Below, in pieces: positions 45,292 through 54,518 of a DNA stretch of 64,000 nucleotides. The stretch is taken from NCBI GenBank assembly GCA_905215385.1, contig CAJMPY010000011.1, forward strand, positions 19,479-83,478, read 5' to 3'. A program made the position numbers and the translations under genes. The stretch's first letter is position 1, and the number at the start of each line of letters is the position of its first letter. Source of the DNA: an uncultured bacterium. Lineage in GTDB: Bacteria; Actinomycetota; Coriobacteriia; Coriobacteriales; Coriobacteriaceae. Under the pieces are notes generated by a model, which worked only from the letters and a program-made list of their open reading frames with translations, was not told the origin of the DNA and searched no databases.

Positions 45292-45479
45292 GGCTGTACA
45301 TGTGCGCATGCGAACGCTGCGGCAAGGAGGTGCCGGCAACCCTGGCGGGTTACGCCAAGATGGTGCTGAGGAATAGCGCGCGAATCGACGGCAAGGCAAG
45401 GGCCTTGTGCCCGGAGTGCGCCGAGAGCCTGCGGGCGTGGTTCCTCGCAGGCGCGGTGAAGCCGGAAGGAAGGGAGTAG
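45288..45479 (+). CDS. Small zinc-ribbon phage protein, 63 residues
   Basis: The product holds CACERC near the start and CPEC about 35 residues later, a likely zinc ribbon. Function unknown. Confidence 0.7.
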   Translation: MRLYMCACERCGKEVPATLAGYAKMVLRNSARIDGKARALCPECAESLRAWFLAGAVKPEGRE

Positions 45480-45481
45480 CC

Positions 45482-45976
45482 ATGGGAATCATCTGCGATA
45501 CCTGCGGGCGTGATATCGACGCCCTGGGGCAGGACAACATGGGCGTAGACGCGCCGCTGTGCGAGGACTGCTGGGGCGAGCAGCAAAGCCATACGGTAGC
45601 AGTGCTGCGTCGCGAGGCTCGCAACCTGAGGTTCGAGAACGCCCGACTGCGCGAAAAGCTGGACGCCTGGACCGAAGAGACGGCCGTGCGGAACCTGCGC
45701 AAGGGCATCGAGACGGTCTACGAGGCGAGCCGCGAGCGCGCCCTGGCGCTCACGAAGCTGGACGAGTGCGAGTTGTGGCTGGGGCGCTGCGAGCTGAGGG
45801 GGACAGCGTCACCGACGCTCAAGGGCGCGGCCCAGGACGCCGCCATGCCTTGCCTCAAGGCCGAAGAGGCGCGCGGTTTCGCGATGCCCGACGTGAACGT
45901 GGAGGTAACGGCCGAGAAGCTGGCCAAGAGCCTGCACGAGGTCATGAAGCCGGCCATGCGGATGGCGGTGGAGTAG
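45482..45976 (+). CDS. Phage protein with zinc ribbon and coiled coil, 164 residues
   Basis: Starts at 45482 behind GGGAG. CDTC and CEDC (about 5-32) make a zinc ribbon, followed by a coiled coil (LRREARNLRFENARLREKLD). No family recognised. Confidence 0.7.
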   Translation: MGIICDTCGRDIDALGQDNMGVDAPLCEDCWGEQQSHTVAVLRREARNLRFENARLREKLDAWTEETAVRNLRKGIETVYEASRERALALTKLDECELWLGRCELRGTASPTLKGAAQDAAMPCLKAEEARGFAMPDVNVEVTAEKLAKSLHEVMKPAMRMAVE

Positions 45977-45978
45977 CC

Positions 45979-46149
45979 ATGGAGCAGACCGAGAAGACGG
46001 AGCGCCGCCCCAGCATCGAGGTGCGCTGCCCCGAGTGCGGCACGCGCGAGCGGTGGGGCCACCTGCCCAAGGGCGGCGACCGCTGCCGGTGGTGCGGGCA
46101 CCTGTTCGAGGACTTCCGCTGGCGCGACCGCGAGGGGAGGCCGCTGTGA
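45979..46149 (+). CDS. Small zinc-ribbon phage protein, 56 residues
   Basis: The product has CPECG and CRWCG spaced as a zinc ribbon and a charged end. It starts two bases after the preceding stop. Function unknown. Confidence 0.68.
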   Translation: MEQTEKTERRPSIEVRCPECGTRERWGHLPKGGDRCRWCGHLFEDFRWRDREGRPL

Positions 46150-46373
46150 CGAACTGGGAGAGATATTTCGGCACGCCCGAGGCCGCGATGCGCATGGAGG
46201 TGCGCATGATGCGCGAAGGGCGGCGGTTCAAAATCTCGTTGAGCGAGTGCAACCCCTTTACCACGTGCGCGTTCGAGTCGCACTGGGTGCGGGACTTCGC
46301 CTCGTGGGGCGAGTACCTGGACTGGCTGAAGGCCGAGTACGACGACGGGACCGTCAGATGGGAGGACGAATGA
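46146..46373 (+). CDS. Small unknown phage protein, 75 residues
   Basis: GTG at 46146 overlaps the previous stop. The product is acidic at its end and rich in aromatic residues (WGEYLDWLKAEYDD). Function unknown. Confidence 0.62.
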   Translation: MTNWERYFGTPEAAMRMEVRMMREGRRFKISLSECNPFTTCAFESHWVRDFASWGEYLDWLKAEYDDGTVRWEDE

Positions 46374-46501
46374 ACCGCCCGGGATGCAACTGGGGGTGCC
46401 TGCTCCTCATAGCGGCGGCCCTCGCCATCGACGTCGCGGCGTTCGTCGCCATACGCGCGCTGGTGACCGGGCTCATGGCCATGGCCGTGGCTGCGTGCTA
46501 G
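46370..46501 (+). CDS. Tiny membrane protein, 43 residues
   Basis: An ATGA overlap with the previous gene gives a start at 46370. The product is one hydrophobic helix or hairpin (CLLLIAAALAIDVAAFVAI). It ends before a terminator. Function unknown. Confidence 0.55.
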   Translation: MNRPGCNWGCLLLIAAALAIDVAAFVAIRALVTGLMAMAVAAC

Positions 46502-46527
46502 GGACAACCGAATACGAAACGGCTGCG

Positions 46528-46551
46528 GGCCGTCCTTCGGGGCGGCCTTTT
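46528..46551 (+). terminator. Terminator at the end of the early block
   Basis: GGCCGTCC and GGGCGGCC pair (one wobble) around a TTCG loop, followed by TTTT. It separates small early genes from the terminase genes. Confidence 0.8.
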
Positions 46552-46611
46552 CCATGCCCGGCGACACGCTTGCGACCATATGGGCCGAGATACAGAGGAA
46601 GGAGGCCGCAG

Positions 46612-47043
46612 GTGCCCAAGAAGGACAAGCCGCTCACGGCGAAGCAGGAGGCGTTCGCCCGCGAGATGGCCAAGCCCCGCGCCAAGCAGCAGGACGCATA
46701 CCGCGCGGCCTACGACTGCAAGCGCATGAACTACAACTCGATAAGCTGCGCCGCCTCCAAGCTGATGCGCGACCCACGAATCGCGCACAGAATCCAGGAA
46801 ATCCGCGACGCGGCCGCCAAGGACTGCCGCTGGGAGCTGCAGGACGCGGCCGCCCCGCTGTTCGAGGTGCTGGACGGCGCGCTGCCCATCTTCCGCCGCC
46901 AGGCGGCCGAGGGCAGCATCAACGGCGACGCGCGCCTGGCCATAACCGAGAGCGTGAAGCTGCTCAACGACATGTTCGGCGTGGACGGCGCGAAGGCCGC
47001 CATGGCGGAGGCGGGGGTGACCATCGTTGACGACCTCGGTTAG
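46612..47043 (+). CDS. Terminase small subunit
   Basis: A GTG start at 46612 with AAGGAGG gives 143 residues. The N-terminal DNA-binding region (PLTAKQEAFAREMAKPRAKQQDAYRAAY, then ASKLMRDPRIAHRIQEI) is typical of TerS proteins that recognise the pac or cos site. It overlaps the large subunit by 17 bases. Confidence 0.88.
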   Translation: MPKKDKPLTAKQEAFAREMAKPRAKQQDAYRAAYDCKRMNYNSISCAASKLMRDPRIAHRIQEIRDAAAKDCRWELQDAAAPLFEVLDGALPIFRRQAAEGSINGDARLAITESVKLLNDMFGVDGAKAAMAEAGVTIVDDLG

Positions 47044-48310
47044 GCTCTCGGACGTCGTGGCCTCCGTGTTCGCCGGCGTGTGGCGCTCCATCAAGGCGCA
47101 CGAGTTCACGCACTACTGGTTCAAGGGCGGGCGCAACTCCACCAAGTCGTCGTTCATATCCATCGCCATCGTGCTGCTGATCATGCTCAACCCGGAGGCC
47201 AACGCCGTCGTGCTGCGCAAGGTCGGCAACACGCTGCGCACGTCCGTGTACGAGCAGATAGGCTGGGCGTGCGACGTGCTGGGCGTGGCGCACCTGTTCG
47301 ACTTCGGCCTGTCCCCCATGGAGGTGACGTACCGCCCCACCGGGCAGGTCATACGCTTTGTGGGATGCGACAAGCCGAAGAAGCTGAAGTCCGCGAAGTT
47401 CCGCACCGGCTACTGCGCCGTGGTGTGGTTCGAGGAGGTAGACGAGTTCGACGGCATGGACGAGGTGCGCAGCGTGCTGGCCACGTTCCTGCGCGGCGGC
47501 GACATGTTCTGGGTGTTCTACAGCTACAACCCTCCCCGCTCGGCTCGCAACTGGGTGAACAAGGAGGCGCGAGACCTGGAGGCCCACCCGGGCGAGGACG
47601 GGCGCTTCATATGCCACACCACGTACCTGGACGTCATAGACGAGCACCCCGAATGGATAAGCGCCACCGCGCTGGCCGAGGCCGAGCGAAGCCGACGCAA
47701 GACGCCCGACTCGTACGCCTGGCAGTGGCTCGGCAAGGTGACGGGCACCGGCTCCGAGGTGTTTTCCGACGAGCTGCTGGAGATCAGGCCCATAACGGAC
47801 GAGGAGCGCGCGTCCATCTCCCTGCGCTCGTTCGGCGTGGACGCGGGCAGCGTGCACCCGTGGGTGTTCGTCGAGGTCGGCTACGACGAGAACGAGCGCG
47901 TGCTGTACCTGCTCGACGAGGAGAGCCGCCAAGGAACTGAGGCCGTCGACGTGAAGACCGCCGAGCTGGTGGCCTCCAAGCTGGTCGATGCCGGCGACCC
48001 CGCCGCAGACGTGTGGTGCGACAGCGCGGCGCGCGGCATGATCCTGTACTACCAGCAGGAGGGAATCAGCGCCCAGAAGGCGTTCAAGCAGGGCCTCAAC
48101 TCTCCCAAGTCGCGCATCCGCTGGATGCAGAACCTCACGCGCATAGTCATCGACCCCGACCGCTGCCCGCTGGCCGCCAAGGAGTTCCCCGAGTACGAGT
48201 ACGTGGCCAACGGGCAGGGCGACATAACCGAGACACTGCCGAAGGTGAACGACGACGCTATAGACGCGGCGGGCTACGCCGCAGGACTGTGGATAAGGAG
48301 CAACCTCTGA
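47027..48310 (+). CDS. Terminase large subunit
   Basis: This 427-residue packaging motor appears to start at TTG (47027), because no ATG or GTG in frame lies nearby. The ATPase has a Walker A-like GGRNSTKS (34-41) and Walker B VVWFEEVDEF near 134. The nuclease part begins near FGVDAGSVHPW and includes DSAARGMI and NDDAIDAAGYA. It overlaps the portal start by one base. Confidence 0.92.
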   Translation: MTTSVRLSDVVASVFAGVWRSIKAHEFTHYWFKGGRNSTKSSFISIAIVLLIMLNPEANAVVLRKVGNTLRTSVYEQIGWACDVLGVAHLFDFGLSPMEVTYRPTGQVIRFVGCDKPKKLKSAKFRTGYCAVVWFEEVDEFDGMDEVRSVLATFLRGGDMFWVFYSYNPPRSARNWVNKEARDLEAHPGEDGRFICHTTYLDVIDEHPEWISATALAEAERSRRKTPDSYAWQWLGKVTGTGSEVFSDELLEIRPITDEERASISLRSFGVDAGSVHPWVFVEVGYDENERVLYLLDEESRQGTEAVDVKTAELVASKLVDAGDPAADVWCDSAARGMILYYQQEGISAQKAFKQGLNSPKSRIRWMQNLTRIVIDPDRCPLAAKEFPEYEYVANGQGDITETLPKVNDDAIDAAGYAAGLWIRSNL

Positions 48311-49818
48311 TGGAGAAGCGAGGCAACACGGGCTACGCCGAGGCGTGGCTGCGCCGCATGGGATACCAGCCGGACACCCGCATGCAGGGCATGGTGGGCG
48401 TGTGGTTCGGCTGGTTCGCGGCGAACAACGGCTGGTACCACTACAGCGAGCGGCGCGGCTTCCGCGTGTACAAGCGCGAGCGCGCCAGCCTGCACCCGGC
48501 GGCGCTCGTGGCCGACGAGTGGGCCAGCCTGCTCATGAACGAGAGCACGATCATCTCCAGCACGAGCGACGAGCGCCGCGCCTGGATGGCGTGCTATTTT
48601 GCCAACCCTACGGCGACGGGCGGCGGCGAGGGGCCCGAGGACGGCCAGGCCGCTCCGCAGCCGACAGAGGACGGCGACGCGCCCACCTCGTTCGCCATGG
48701 ACAACGCCGACTTCATAGCCCGCGCGTTCGCCATGGGAACGGGCGCGTGGGTCATCGAGCCCAGGGGCGTGACCGACAGCGCCTACACGCCCGACGCCGA
48801 GCTGCGCATCGTGCGCTACGACGCCACGCAGATAATCCCGCTCACGTGGAGCGCCGACGACTGCACGCAGTGCGCGTTCGTGGGCCGCGTGGAGGTCGCC
48901 GGGCGCGACTACGACCAGTGCCAGGCCCACGTGCTCAAGGGCGGCACCTACCACATCCTCACGCAGCTGTTCGATACCCGCACGCACAAGCAGGTGGCCG
49001 TCGAGGGCATCAGCGCCGACATGGACACGCGCTGCACCCGCCCGCTTTTCGCGCTCGTGCGCCCAGCCGTGTCGAACCGCTACTACGACTACTGCGCGAT
49101 GGGCGCGAGCGTGTACTGCAACGCCGTGGGGGCCATGAAGGTGGTCGACGAGGCCGCCACCTCCCTGCTCGACCACATTCGCGTGGGCCGCCCGCGCACG
49201 TTCGTGGACAAGACCCTCATAGAGTCCAAGACCGACAAGGGGCCGGACGGCAGCCTCACGAAGACCTACTACGCCTTCGGCGAGGCCGACGACACCATCT
49301 TCAGCATGAACCCCGGCGACGAGGGGTCGGCCAAGATTCAGACCGTCCAGAGCGACCTCAAGGCCGACGAGAACGCCAGCGCCATCAACACGGGCCTGCG
49401 CCTGCTGTCGGTGGCGTGCGGCTTCGGCAACGGCTACTTCTCCTGGGAGTCGCACACGGGCCTGAAGACCGCCAAGGAGGTGGCGGCCGACAACTCGCAG
49501 CTGATGCGATCCATCCACCGCCACGAGAACGCCCTGCGCAAGTCCATCGTGCGGCTGGTCAACGGCATGGCCGACGCGTGCCGCAGCATCAAGGGCGAGG
49601 CCGTGCCCTACGGCGACGTCACCGTGGACTTCGACGACTCCATCATCAGCGACACGCAGAGCGCCCGCGAGATGGCCATGAGCGAGGTCGGCGCTGGCAT
49701 CATGGCCCCGTGGGAGTACCGCCGCCGCTTCTACGGCGAGACCAAGGACGAGGCGCAGGCCAACGTGCCCGAGCAGCAGGGCGGCGCGTTCGACATGCTG
49801 GGCGACGGGCTGGCCTGA
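48310..49818 (+). CDS. Portal protein
   Basis: This 502-residue protein follows TerL and resembles SPP1 gp6-type portals: an N-terminal WYHYSERRGFRVYKRERASL region, a central SRYYDYCAMG-like stretch (VSNRYYDYCAMGASVY) and the late segment GNGYFSWESHTGLKTAKEVAADNS. Twelve copies should form the DNA entry ring. It ends in TGATG with the next gene. Confidence 0.9.
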   Translation: MEKRGNTGYAEAWLRRMGYQPDTRMQGMVGVWFGWFAANNGWYHYSERRGFRVYKRERASLHPAALVADEWASLLMNESTIISSTSDERRAWMACYFANPTATGGGEGPEDGQAAPQPTEDGDAPTSFAMDNADFIARAFAMGTGAWVIEPRGVTDSAYTPDAELRIVRYDATQIIPLTWSADDCTQCAFVGRVEVAGRDYDQCQAHVLKGGTYHILTQLFDTRTHKQVAVEGISADMDTRCTRPLFALVRPAVSNRYYDYCAMGASVYCNAVGAMKVVDEAATSLLDHIRVGRPRTFVDKTLIESKTDKGPDGSLTKTYYAFGEADDTIFSMNPGDEGSAKIQTVQSDLKADENASAINTGLRLLSVACGFGNGYFSWESHTGLKTAKEVAADNSQLMRSIHRHENALRKSIVRLVNGMADACRSIKGEAVPYGDVTVDFDDSIISDTQSAREMAMSEVGAGIMAPWEYRRRFYGETKDEAQANVPEQQGGAFDMLGDGLA

Positions 49819-51539
49819 TGCTGGGGCCGGACTATATAGAGCACTTCACCGACGCGGCGCAGGGGGCGATGGACGAGTACACCCTGCGCCTGACGTGCAT
49901 CTACGCCGCCCTCATAGGCTCCATCGACTTCGAGGGCGAGAGCGCCTACTCCCAGGCCGCCAGGAAGGCCGCGCTAGCCGCCAAGGACGTACAGAAGGCC
50001 ATGAGCGAGGAGGGCCGCAGAGCCGCGAGAGAGGCTGCCAAGGCGGCGGCCGAGGCTGTGGCCAAGAGCGCCGAGACCGACCTGTCCACGCTGGGCACGG
50101 CCATGGGCGCGCTGTCTAAGACGATGCAGTGGAGGCTCCACAACTCGGCGCGGGCCACGGCGGCGGGCGTTCAGGAAGTGGTGAGCCGAGACAACCTGAA
50201 GATGCCCGCCAACGTGCAGCGCGCGTACCTCGAAGTCGTGGCGCAGGCCGTGGCGCAGGTGAACTCGGGCATGGCGGGCTACGAGCAGGCCACCCGCGAG
50301 GCCGTGCTGAAGCTGGCGCGGCGGGGCGTGTCCGTCGTGGACTACAAGAGCGGGGCGTGGGCGCAGGCCGACGTGGCCATGCGCCGCCACGTGCGCACCC
50401 AGGTGGTACAGGCAGGCAGCCGCAACACGCTGGAGCTGCTTGAGGAGACGGGGCACGACCTCGTGCAGACCTCCTCGCACAGCGGCGCGCGCGAGAGCCA
50501 CGCCAAGTGGCAGGGCCGCGTTTTCAGTCTGTCGGGCAAGTCCAAGAAATACCCGCCGTTCTACCGCGAGACGGGCTACGGCTCGGTCGATGGCTTGTGC
50601 GGCGCGAACTGCAAACACGACTTCGGCATCTACGTGGAGGGCCAGCCGCTGCGCTACGAGCGCGACCCCGACGGCGGCGACGAGAAGCGCGAGGAGCGAT
50701 ACCAGGCAGAGCAGAAGCAGCGCGAGCTTGAGCGCGGCATACGCGCCGCCAAGCGCGAGGCAACGGCCCTGGAGGCCGCCGGGCTCGACAACACCAAGGA
50801 GCGCCTGCGCCTGGGCAAGCTGCAGAAGCGCCAGCGCGAGCACATAGCCGCCCACCCCTACCTGTCCCGCGAGCGCACGCGCGAGGCCGCCATGGAATCG
50901 AAGGCGCGCATCTACCCGCTTGCCACTGACAAGACCTGGGTGCGCGAGAAGTTCATGCCGGGCAAGGGCGCGGGCACCGCCGCAGACGTGAGCCGCCGCG
51001 CCGTGAACGGCAGGGCCTACCACGACAAGGTGGCGTCCCTTCCCATCCCGAAGCGCGCAAGCGAGGCCGTGTACGCCGAGAGCCGCCGCATCCTGCGCGA
51101 CCGCGACGGCACGGGCTACGAACGCATGTCCGTCGTGTCGTGGAAGAAGGGCGAGCGCGTCACCGATACCTTCGGGCACGGCCTGAAGAACCAGGCGTGC
51201 GGCCTGACCGCCAAGCAGGTGGAGGCGTGCAGGCGCACCGAGGGCGGCGTGGTGCTGATTCATAACCACCCCATGAGTTCGCCGCCTTCGTGGACAGACA
51301 TACGCACGGTGGCGGAAAACGACTGGGTGCGCAGCTCGGTGGTGGCGTGCCACGATGGTACAATCTACGAAATCAAGGTGAACGACCGCAGCGTCGTACA
51401 AGCGTACGAGGAGCTGCGAGAGCTGGCGAAAAGAGAGTGCCCGAGCGCGGGCGGCGATGTTATCGACCAGCTTGCCACCGAAATGCTCTACGAGCGAAAC
51501 GAGGAAGCGAAATGGTTCAGGCTGACAAAAAAGAAGTGA
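49818..51539 (+). CDS. Minor capsid (MuF-type) protein with C-terminal JAMM domain
   Basis: The 573-residue protein matches Phage_min_cap2: ETGHDLVQTSSHSGARESHAKWQGR and YGSVDGLCGANCKHDFGIY. From about 420 a separate domain follows with HNHPMSSPPSWTD; His482, His484, Ser491 and Asp494 fit the JAMM metalloprotease motif. An upstream Glu completing the site is not certain. Fused tails on MuF proteins often carry an effector delivered with DNA. It overlaps the next gene by 28 bases. Confidence 0.88.
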   Translation: MLGPDYIEHFTDAAQGAMDEYTLRLTCIYAALIGSIDFEGESAYSQAARKAALAAKDVQKAMSEEGRRAAREAAKAAAEAVAKSAETDLSTLGTAMGALSKTMQWRLHNSARATAAGVQEVVSRDNLKMPANVQRAYLEVVAQAVAQVNSGMAGYEQATREAVLKLARRGVSVVDYKSGAWAQADVAMRRHVRTQVVQAGSRNTLELLEETGHDLVQTSSHSGARESHAKWQGRVFSLSGKSKKYPPFYRETGYGSVDGLCGANCKHDFGIYVEGQPLRYERDPDGGDEKREERYQAEQKQRELERGIRAAKREATALEAAGLDNTKERLRLGKLQKRQREHIAAHPYLSRERTREAAMESKARIYPLATDKTWVREKFMPGKGAGTAADVSRRAVNGRAYHDKVASLPIPKRASEAVYAESRRILRDRDGTGYERMSVVSWKKGERVTDTFGHGLKNQACGLTAKQVEACRRTEGGVVLIHNHPMSSPPSWTDIRTVAENDWVRSSVVACHDGTIYEIKVNDRSVVQAYEELRELAKRECPSAGGDVIDQLATEMLYERNEEAKWFRLTKKK

Positions 51540-51676
51540 CGCCAGAGGACTGGGTGCTCGTCATAGATGACAGCGCCTCCGAGTCGAAAGCCGCCGAAAA
51601 GCTGACCAAAGAAGAGCGCGAGGAGCTTTTTGCCAAGTCCCGCAAGGTTCTGCGCGACGCGGGGCTGATGAAGTAG
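51512..51676 (+). CDS. Small unknown phage protein, 54 residues
   Basis: Starts inside the end of the MuF gene behind GAGGAAG. The product is acidic and helical with LTKEEREELFAKSRKVLRD. Placement directly after a JAMM-tailed MuF protein makes an immunity role possible, but this is only a guess. Confidence 0.65.
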   Translation: MVQADKKEVTPEDWVLVIDDSASESKAAEKLTKEEREELFAKSRKVLRDAGLMK

Positions 51677-51708
51677 ACCAAGCGACAACCGAGCAGACGC
51701 ACGGCATC

Positions 51709-51740
51709 AAGGCCGCCCATCACGGGCGGCCTTTTCTTTT
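51709..51740 (+). terminator. Terminator before scaffold gene
   Basis: AAGGCCGCCC pairs with GGGCGGCCTT over five bases, followed by TTCTTTT. Confidence 0.88.
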
Positions 51741-51876
51741 GCCTGGCGACACCTCGGGGAAGATGCAGGCACGCGATGGGGCGGCGACAACATGCCCCGC
51801 ACGCGACCACGGCGACAACGGTGGGCCATCCAAGCGCGCAGGGAAGCGCGACAACCAAACACGGAAGGAGCAAGCG

Positions 51877-52434
51877 ATGGCTGAAGACAACAAGCCCCAG
51901 GGAAACGAGGGCGGCGAAGGCCAGCAGACCGAGCCCCAGAAGGAGGTCGTGTCCTACGCGAAGTACAAGCGCGAGACCGACGAGTACCAGGAGCAGGTGA
52001 AGGCCCTCAAGGCCGAGCTGGAGCAGCGCGACAAGCAGATCGAGGAGTTCACCGCCAAGGCGGGCAACGCCGACGAGCTGCAGGCCGCGCTCGACAAGGC
52101 CAAGGCCGACAACGAGGCGTACAAGGCCGACGCCGAGAAGCGCGAGGCCGACATGCGCCGCGACTTCGCCATCGACACCAAGCTGGCGCAGATGGGGGTG
52201 CGCAACGCCAAGGCGGCGCGCGCGATCATCCCGAACATCGCCGACGCGAAGCTGGACGAGCAGGGCAACCTCACGGGCATCGACTTCGAGGCCCTGAAGA
52301 AGGACAACGCCTACATGTTCACCGACCAGCCCCGCGAGAGCGCGGGCGGCGACCCCAAGGGCGGCGCAGGCTCCGACGGCCTGGCCGACTTCCGCGCAGC
52401 TTTCGGACTCACCGACGAATCTTCAAAGGAGTAA
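51877..52434 (+). CDS. Scaffold protein (GP20-like)
   Basis: The start at 51877 follows GAAGGAG. The 185-residue product is a long coiled coil (VKALKAELEQRDKQIEEF, then DELQAALDKAKADNEAY) ending in a small domain, the form of phage minor structural GP20/scaffold proteins. It sits directly before the major capsid gene. Confidence 0.88.
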   Translation: MAEDNKPQGNEGGEGQQTEPQKEVVSYAKYKRETDEYQEQVKALKAELEQRDKQIEEFTAKAGNADELQAALDKAKADNEAYKADAEKREADMRRDFAIDTKLAQMGVRNAKAARAIIPNIADAKLDEQGNLTGIDFEALKKDNAYMFTDQPRESAGGDPKGGAGSDGLADFRAAFGLTDESSKE

Positions 52435-52437
52435 ATC

Positions 52438-53319
52438 ATGCCAAACAGCATCGAACTGCCCAAGGGCTACGAGAACGTGCTCATGGAGGCGTACCGCAAG
52501 GAATCCCTGACCGCAGTGCTTGAGAGCGCCGCGCCGCAGGGCAACATCGCGCAGATGGAGCAGCTGGGCGAGTTCTACTACCCCGTCTACTCCATGGGCG
52601 GCCTGGGCGACGTGCAGGCCAACGGGCGACTGCCGCAGAACAGCGGAGCGTCCCTGACTTGGAAGCCCATCAGCGCCAACTACGACCGTGGCACCATCCT
52701 GGAAATCGACCAGAAAGTGGACGCCCAGTCCTTCAACCTGGCGTTCGGCAACGCCGCCGCGCACTTCAACCGCACCAAGGTGGTGCCCGAGGGAGACGCG
52801 TTCGTGTTCTCCACGCTGTGCGCAGGCACCGGCATCACCAAGGAGCAGAAGACCTACGCCGACGGCGCGGACATGCTCAAGGGCTTGAACGCCGCCATGT
52901 GCGACATGGACGAGAAGGAGGTGCCGGAAGAGGGCCGCGTGCTGTTCATCACCCCCACCCTGCTGGGTATGGTGAAGGACCTGGACACCACCAAGTCCCG
53001 CGAGGCGCTGGACGGCTTCTCCTCCATCGTGAAGGTGCCACAGTCCCGCTTCTACAGCGCCATCGACCTCTTGGACGGCACCACCAAGGACGAGGAGATC
53101 GGCCACTACAAGAAGGGCACCGGCGCGGTGGACATGAACTTCCTTATCGTCCACAAGGACGCCGTGGTGCTGCGCTGGAACTTCGCGCACGGCAAGGTCA
53201 TCGACGCCGAAGACAACCAGCAGGGCTTCGGCCACCTGTTCAAGTACCGCAAGTACGGCGTGTGCGGCGTGCGCGAGAACCTGGCGCACTACATCACCGC
53301 AGGCATGAAGGCTGCGTAG
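52438..53319 (+). CDS. Major capsid protein
   Basis: This 293-residue protein follows the scaffold gene after three bases. Its features fit HK97-fold capsid proteins: the N-terminal helix KGYENVLMEAYRKESLTAVLE, the E-loop-like region and a central IVKVPQSRFYSAIDLL. Position between scaffold and connector genes supports the call. Abundance in the particle is expected. Confidence 0.88.
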   Translation: MPNSIELPKGYENVLMEAYRKESLTAVLESAAPQGNIAQMEQLGEFYYPVYSMGGLGDVQANGRLPQNSGASLTWKPISANYDRGTILEIDQKVDAQSFNLAFGNAAAHFNRTKVVPEGDAFVFSTLCAGTGITKEQKTYADGADMLKGLNAAMCDMDEKEVPEEGRVLFITPTLLGMVKDLDTTKSREALDGFSSIVKVPQSRFYSAIDLLDGTTKDEEIGHYKKGTGAVDMNFLIVHKDAVVLRWNFAHGKVIDAEDNQQGFGHLFKYRKYGVCGVRENLAHYITAGMKAA

Positions 53320-53333
53320 GAAGGAGGCGCGAC

Positions 53334-53489
53334 ATGCGCACCGTTGGACTGGCCTTCGAGAAGGAGGCCCCGAAGAAGGCCAAGCCCGCCAAGGGCAAGG
53401 CGGAAAAGCCCGAGGCGAAGGCCGCAGACGAGCAGCCCGCCAAGGGCAAGGCGGAAAAGCCCGAGGCGGCCGAGGACGATGGAAACTAG
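53334..53489 (+). CDS. Small Lys/Ala/Glu-rich phage protein
   Basis: This 51-residue protein repeats PAKGKAEKPEA twice. It is fully disordered in appearance and strongly charged. It overlaps the next gene start by 11 bases. It could be a capsid-associated or DNA-associated peptide. Confidence 0.65.
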   Translation: MRTVGLAFEKEAPKKAKPAKGKAEKPEAKAADEQPAKGKAEKPEAAEDDGN

Positions 53490-53838
53490 AGCCCCGACCC
53501 ACGAGGACTACCTGGCAGCCGGGCGCGGGGAGCTGTCCGCCGAGGAGTTCAAGGCGGCGCTCCCCCACGCCACGGCAGCCGTGCGCGACCTGATCTTCCC
53601 CAACGAGCCGGACGGCTCCGAGGAGTGGGCGCGCGCGGTCATGGCGGCCTGCGAGGTCGACGCCGCGTACGGATGCTCGGGCGGCATCATGGAGGGCGGC
53701 GGCTTCACCGTCGGCTCGTTCTCGTGGAACCCCGGTACCGAAGGGGCCAGCACCTACCGCAGCGACATGGAGGCCGCCGTCCGCCGCGAGCTGCTTGGAA
53801 CGCCGCTGCTCTACGCGGGCATCGGGGGTACCAGATGA
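53479..53838 (+). CDS. Head-tail connector protein (gp6/Gp15-like)
   Basis: The 119-residue product lies in the usual first connector position after capsid. It has AALPHATAAVRDLIFPNEP and VDAAYGCSGGI. Assignment rests on order and length more than on motif. Confidence 0.7.
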   Translation: METRAPTHEDYLAAGRGELSAEEFKAALPHATAAVRDLIFPNEPDGSEEWARAVMAACEVDAAYGCSGGIMEGGGFTVGSFSWNPGTEGASTYRSDMEAAVRRELLGTPLLYAGIGGTR

Positions 53839-54164
53839 TGCGGGTGCCGCGCTCGGCGCGGCCCTCCACCATGTCCGTCAAGGTGCCCAGGGAGGGCGGC
53901 TACGGCGGCGAGTTCGAGCAGCCCGTCGAGGTGCGCCGCGTGCGCTTCGAGCCCGTCTCGGCGTGGCTCGTGCGCGAGTACGCCCTGGGCGACGGCGCGC
54001 AGGGCCTCGTGATAGCGGACGGCGCGGACAGCCCCGGCATGTTCGACGTGCCAGTGGGCAGCCGCGTGAGCATCGACGGGGGCGAGTGGATGAACGTGGC
54101 GAGGTGCACGCCCCGCCGCGCGTTCGGCACCCGTCCCCACCACTGGGAACTGGAGGTGAGGTAG
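53835..54164 (+). CDS. Putative head-tail adaptor (minor capsid 1-like)
   Basis: This 109-residue protein starts in a TGATG overlap. Its beta-rich sequence, with PVGSRVSIDGGEWMNVARCTPRRAF, fits small adaptors that close the head. Call from position and size. Confidence 0.68.
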   Translation: MMRVPRSARPSTMSVKVPREGGYGGEFEQPVEVRRVRFEPVSAWLVREYALGDGAQGLVIADGADSPGMFDVPVGSRVSIDGGEWMNVARCTPRRAFGTRPHHWELEVR

Positions 54165-54166
54165 CC

Positions 54167-54517
54167 ATGCCCGCAGCAGTTACGGTCGACCTGACCAAGC
54201 TCATGAAGCGTTTCAGCGCGAAGGAGCTGGAGGCCAAGCAGGTGAAGTTTGCCATGAGCGTGGCCGAGGACATGAACGCGTTCACGCCAGAGGACACCAA
54301 GCGCATGCACAACTCCATGCAGGCCGCCTCCGACTTCAGGCAGGGCCTCGTCATATGGGACGCCGACTACGCCGCCTACGTGCGCGACCTGCCCGACAGC
54401 TCCATCAAGCACGGCAAGAACCCGAGGGCCAAGGCCGACTGGCCGAAGGCCGCGAAGGAAGCGCATGGCGAGGACTGGGAGCGCCTGGCCGTCGACCTCC
54501 TGACCGAGGGGGCGTGA
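54167..54517 (+). CDS. Minor capsid/HK97 gp10-like protein
   Basis: This 116-residue protein has AMSVAEDMNAFTPEDTKRMHNS, typical of the gp10/minor capsid 2 family which starts with a helix and contains TPxDTG-like motif. It is the third small gene between capsid and tail. Confidence 0.75.
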   Translation: MPAAVTVDLTKLMKRFSAKELEAKQVKFAMSVAEDMNAFTPEDTKRMHNSMQAASDFRQGLVIWDADYAAYVRDLPDSSIKHGKNPRAKADWPKAAKEAHGEDWERLAVDLLTEGA

Positions 54518-54518
54518 C

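Noticed and set aside
48345..49817. Continuous frame that would join the portal region to the MuF gene as 1064 codons
   Set aside because: The 5' part is an Arg/Gly-rich shadow of the portal gene. The real MuF gene begins at the ATG that overlaps the portal stop at 49818.
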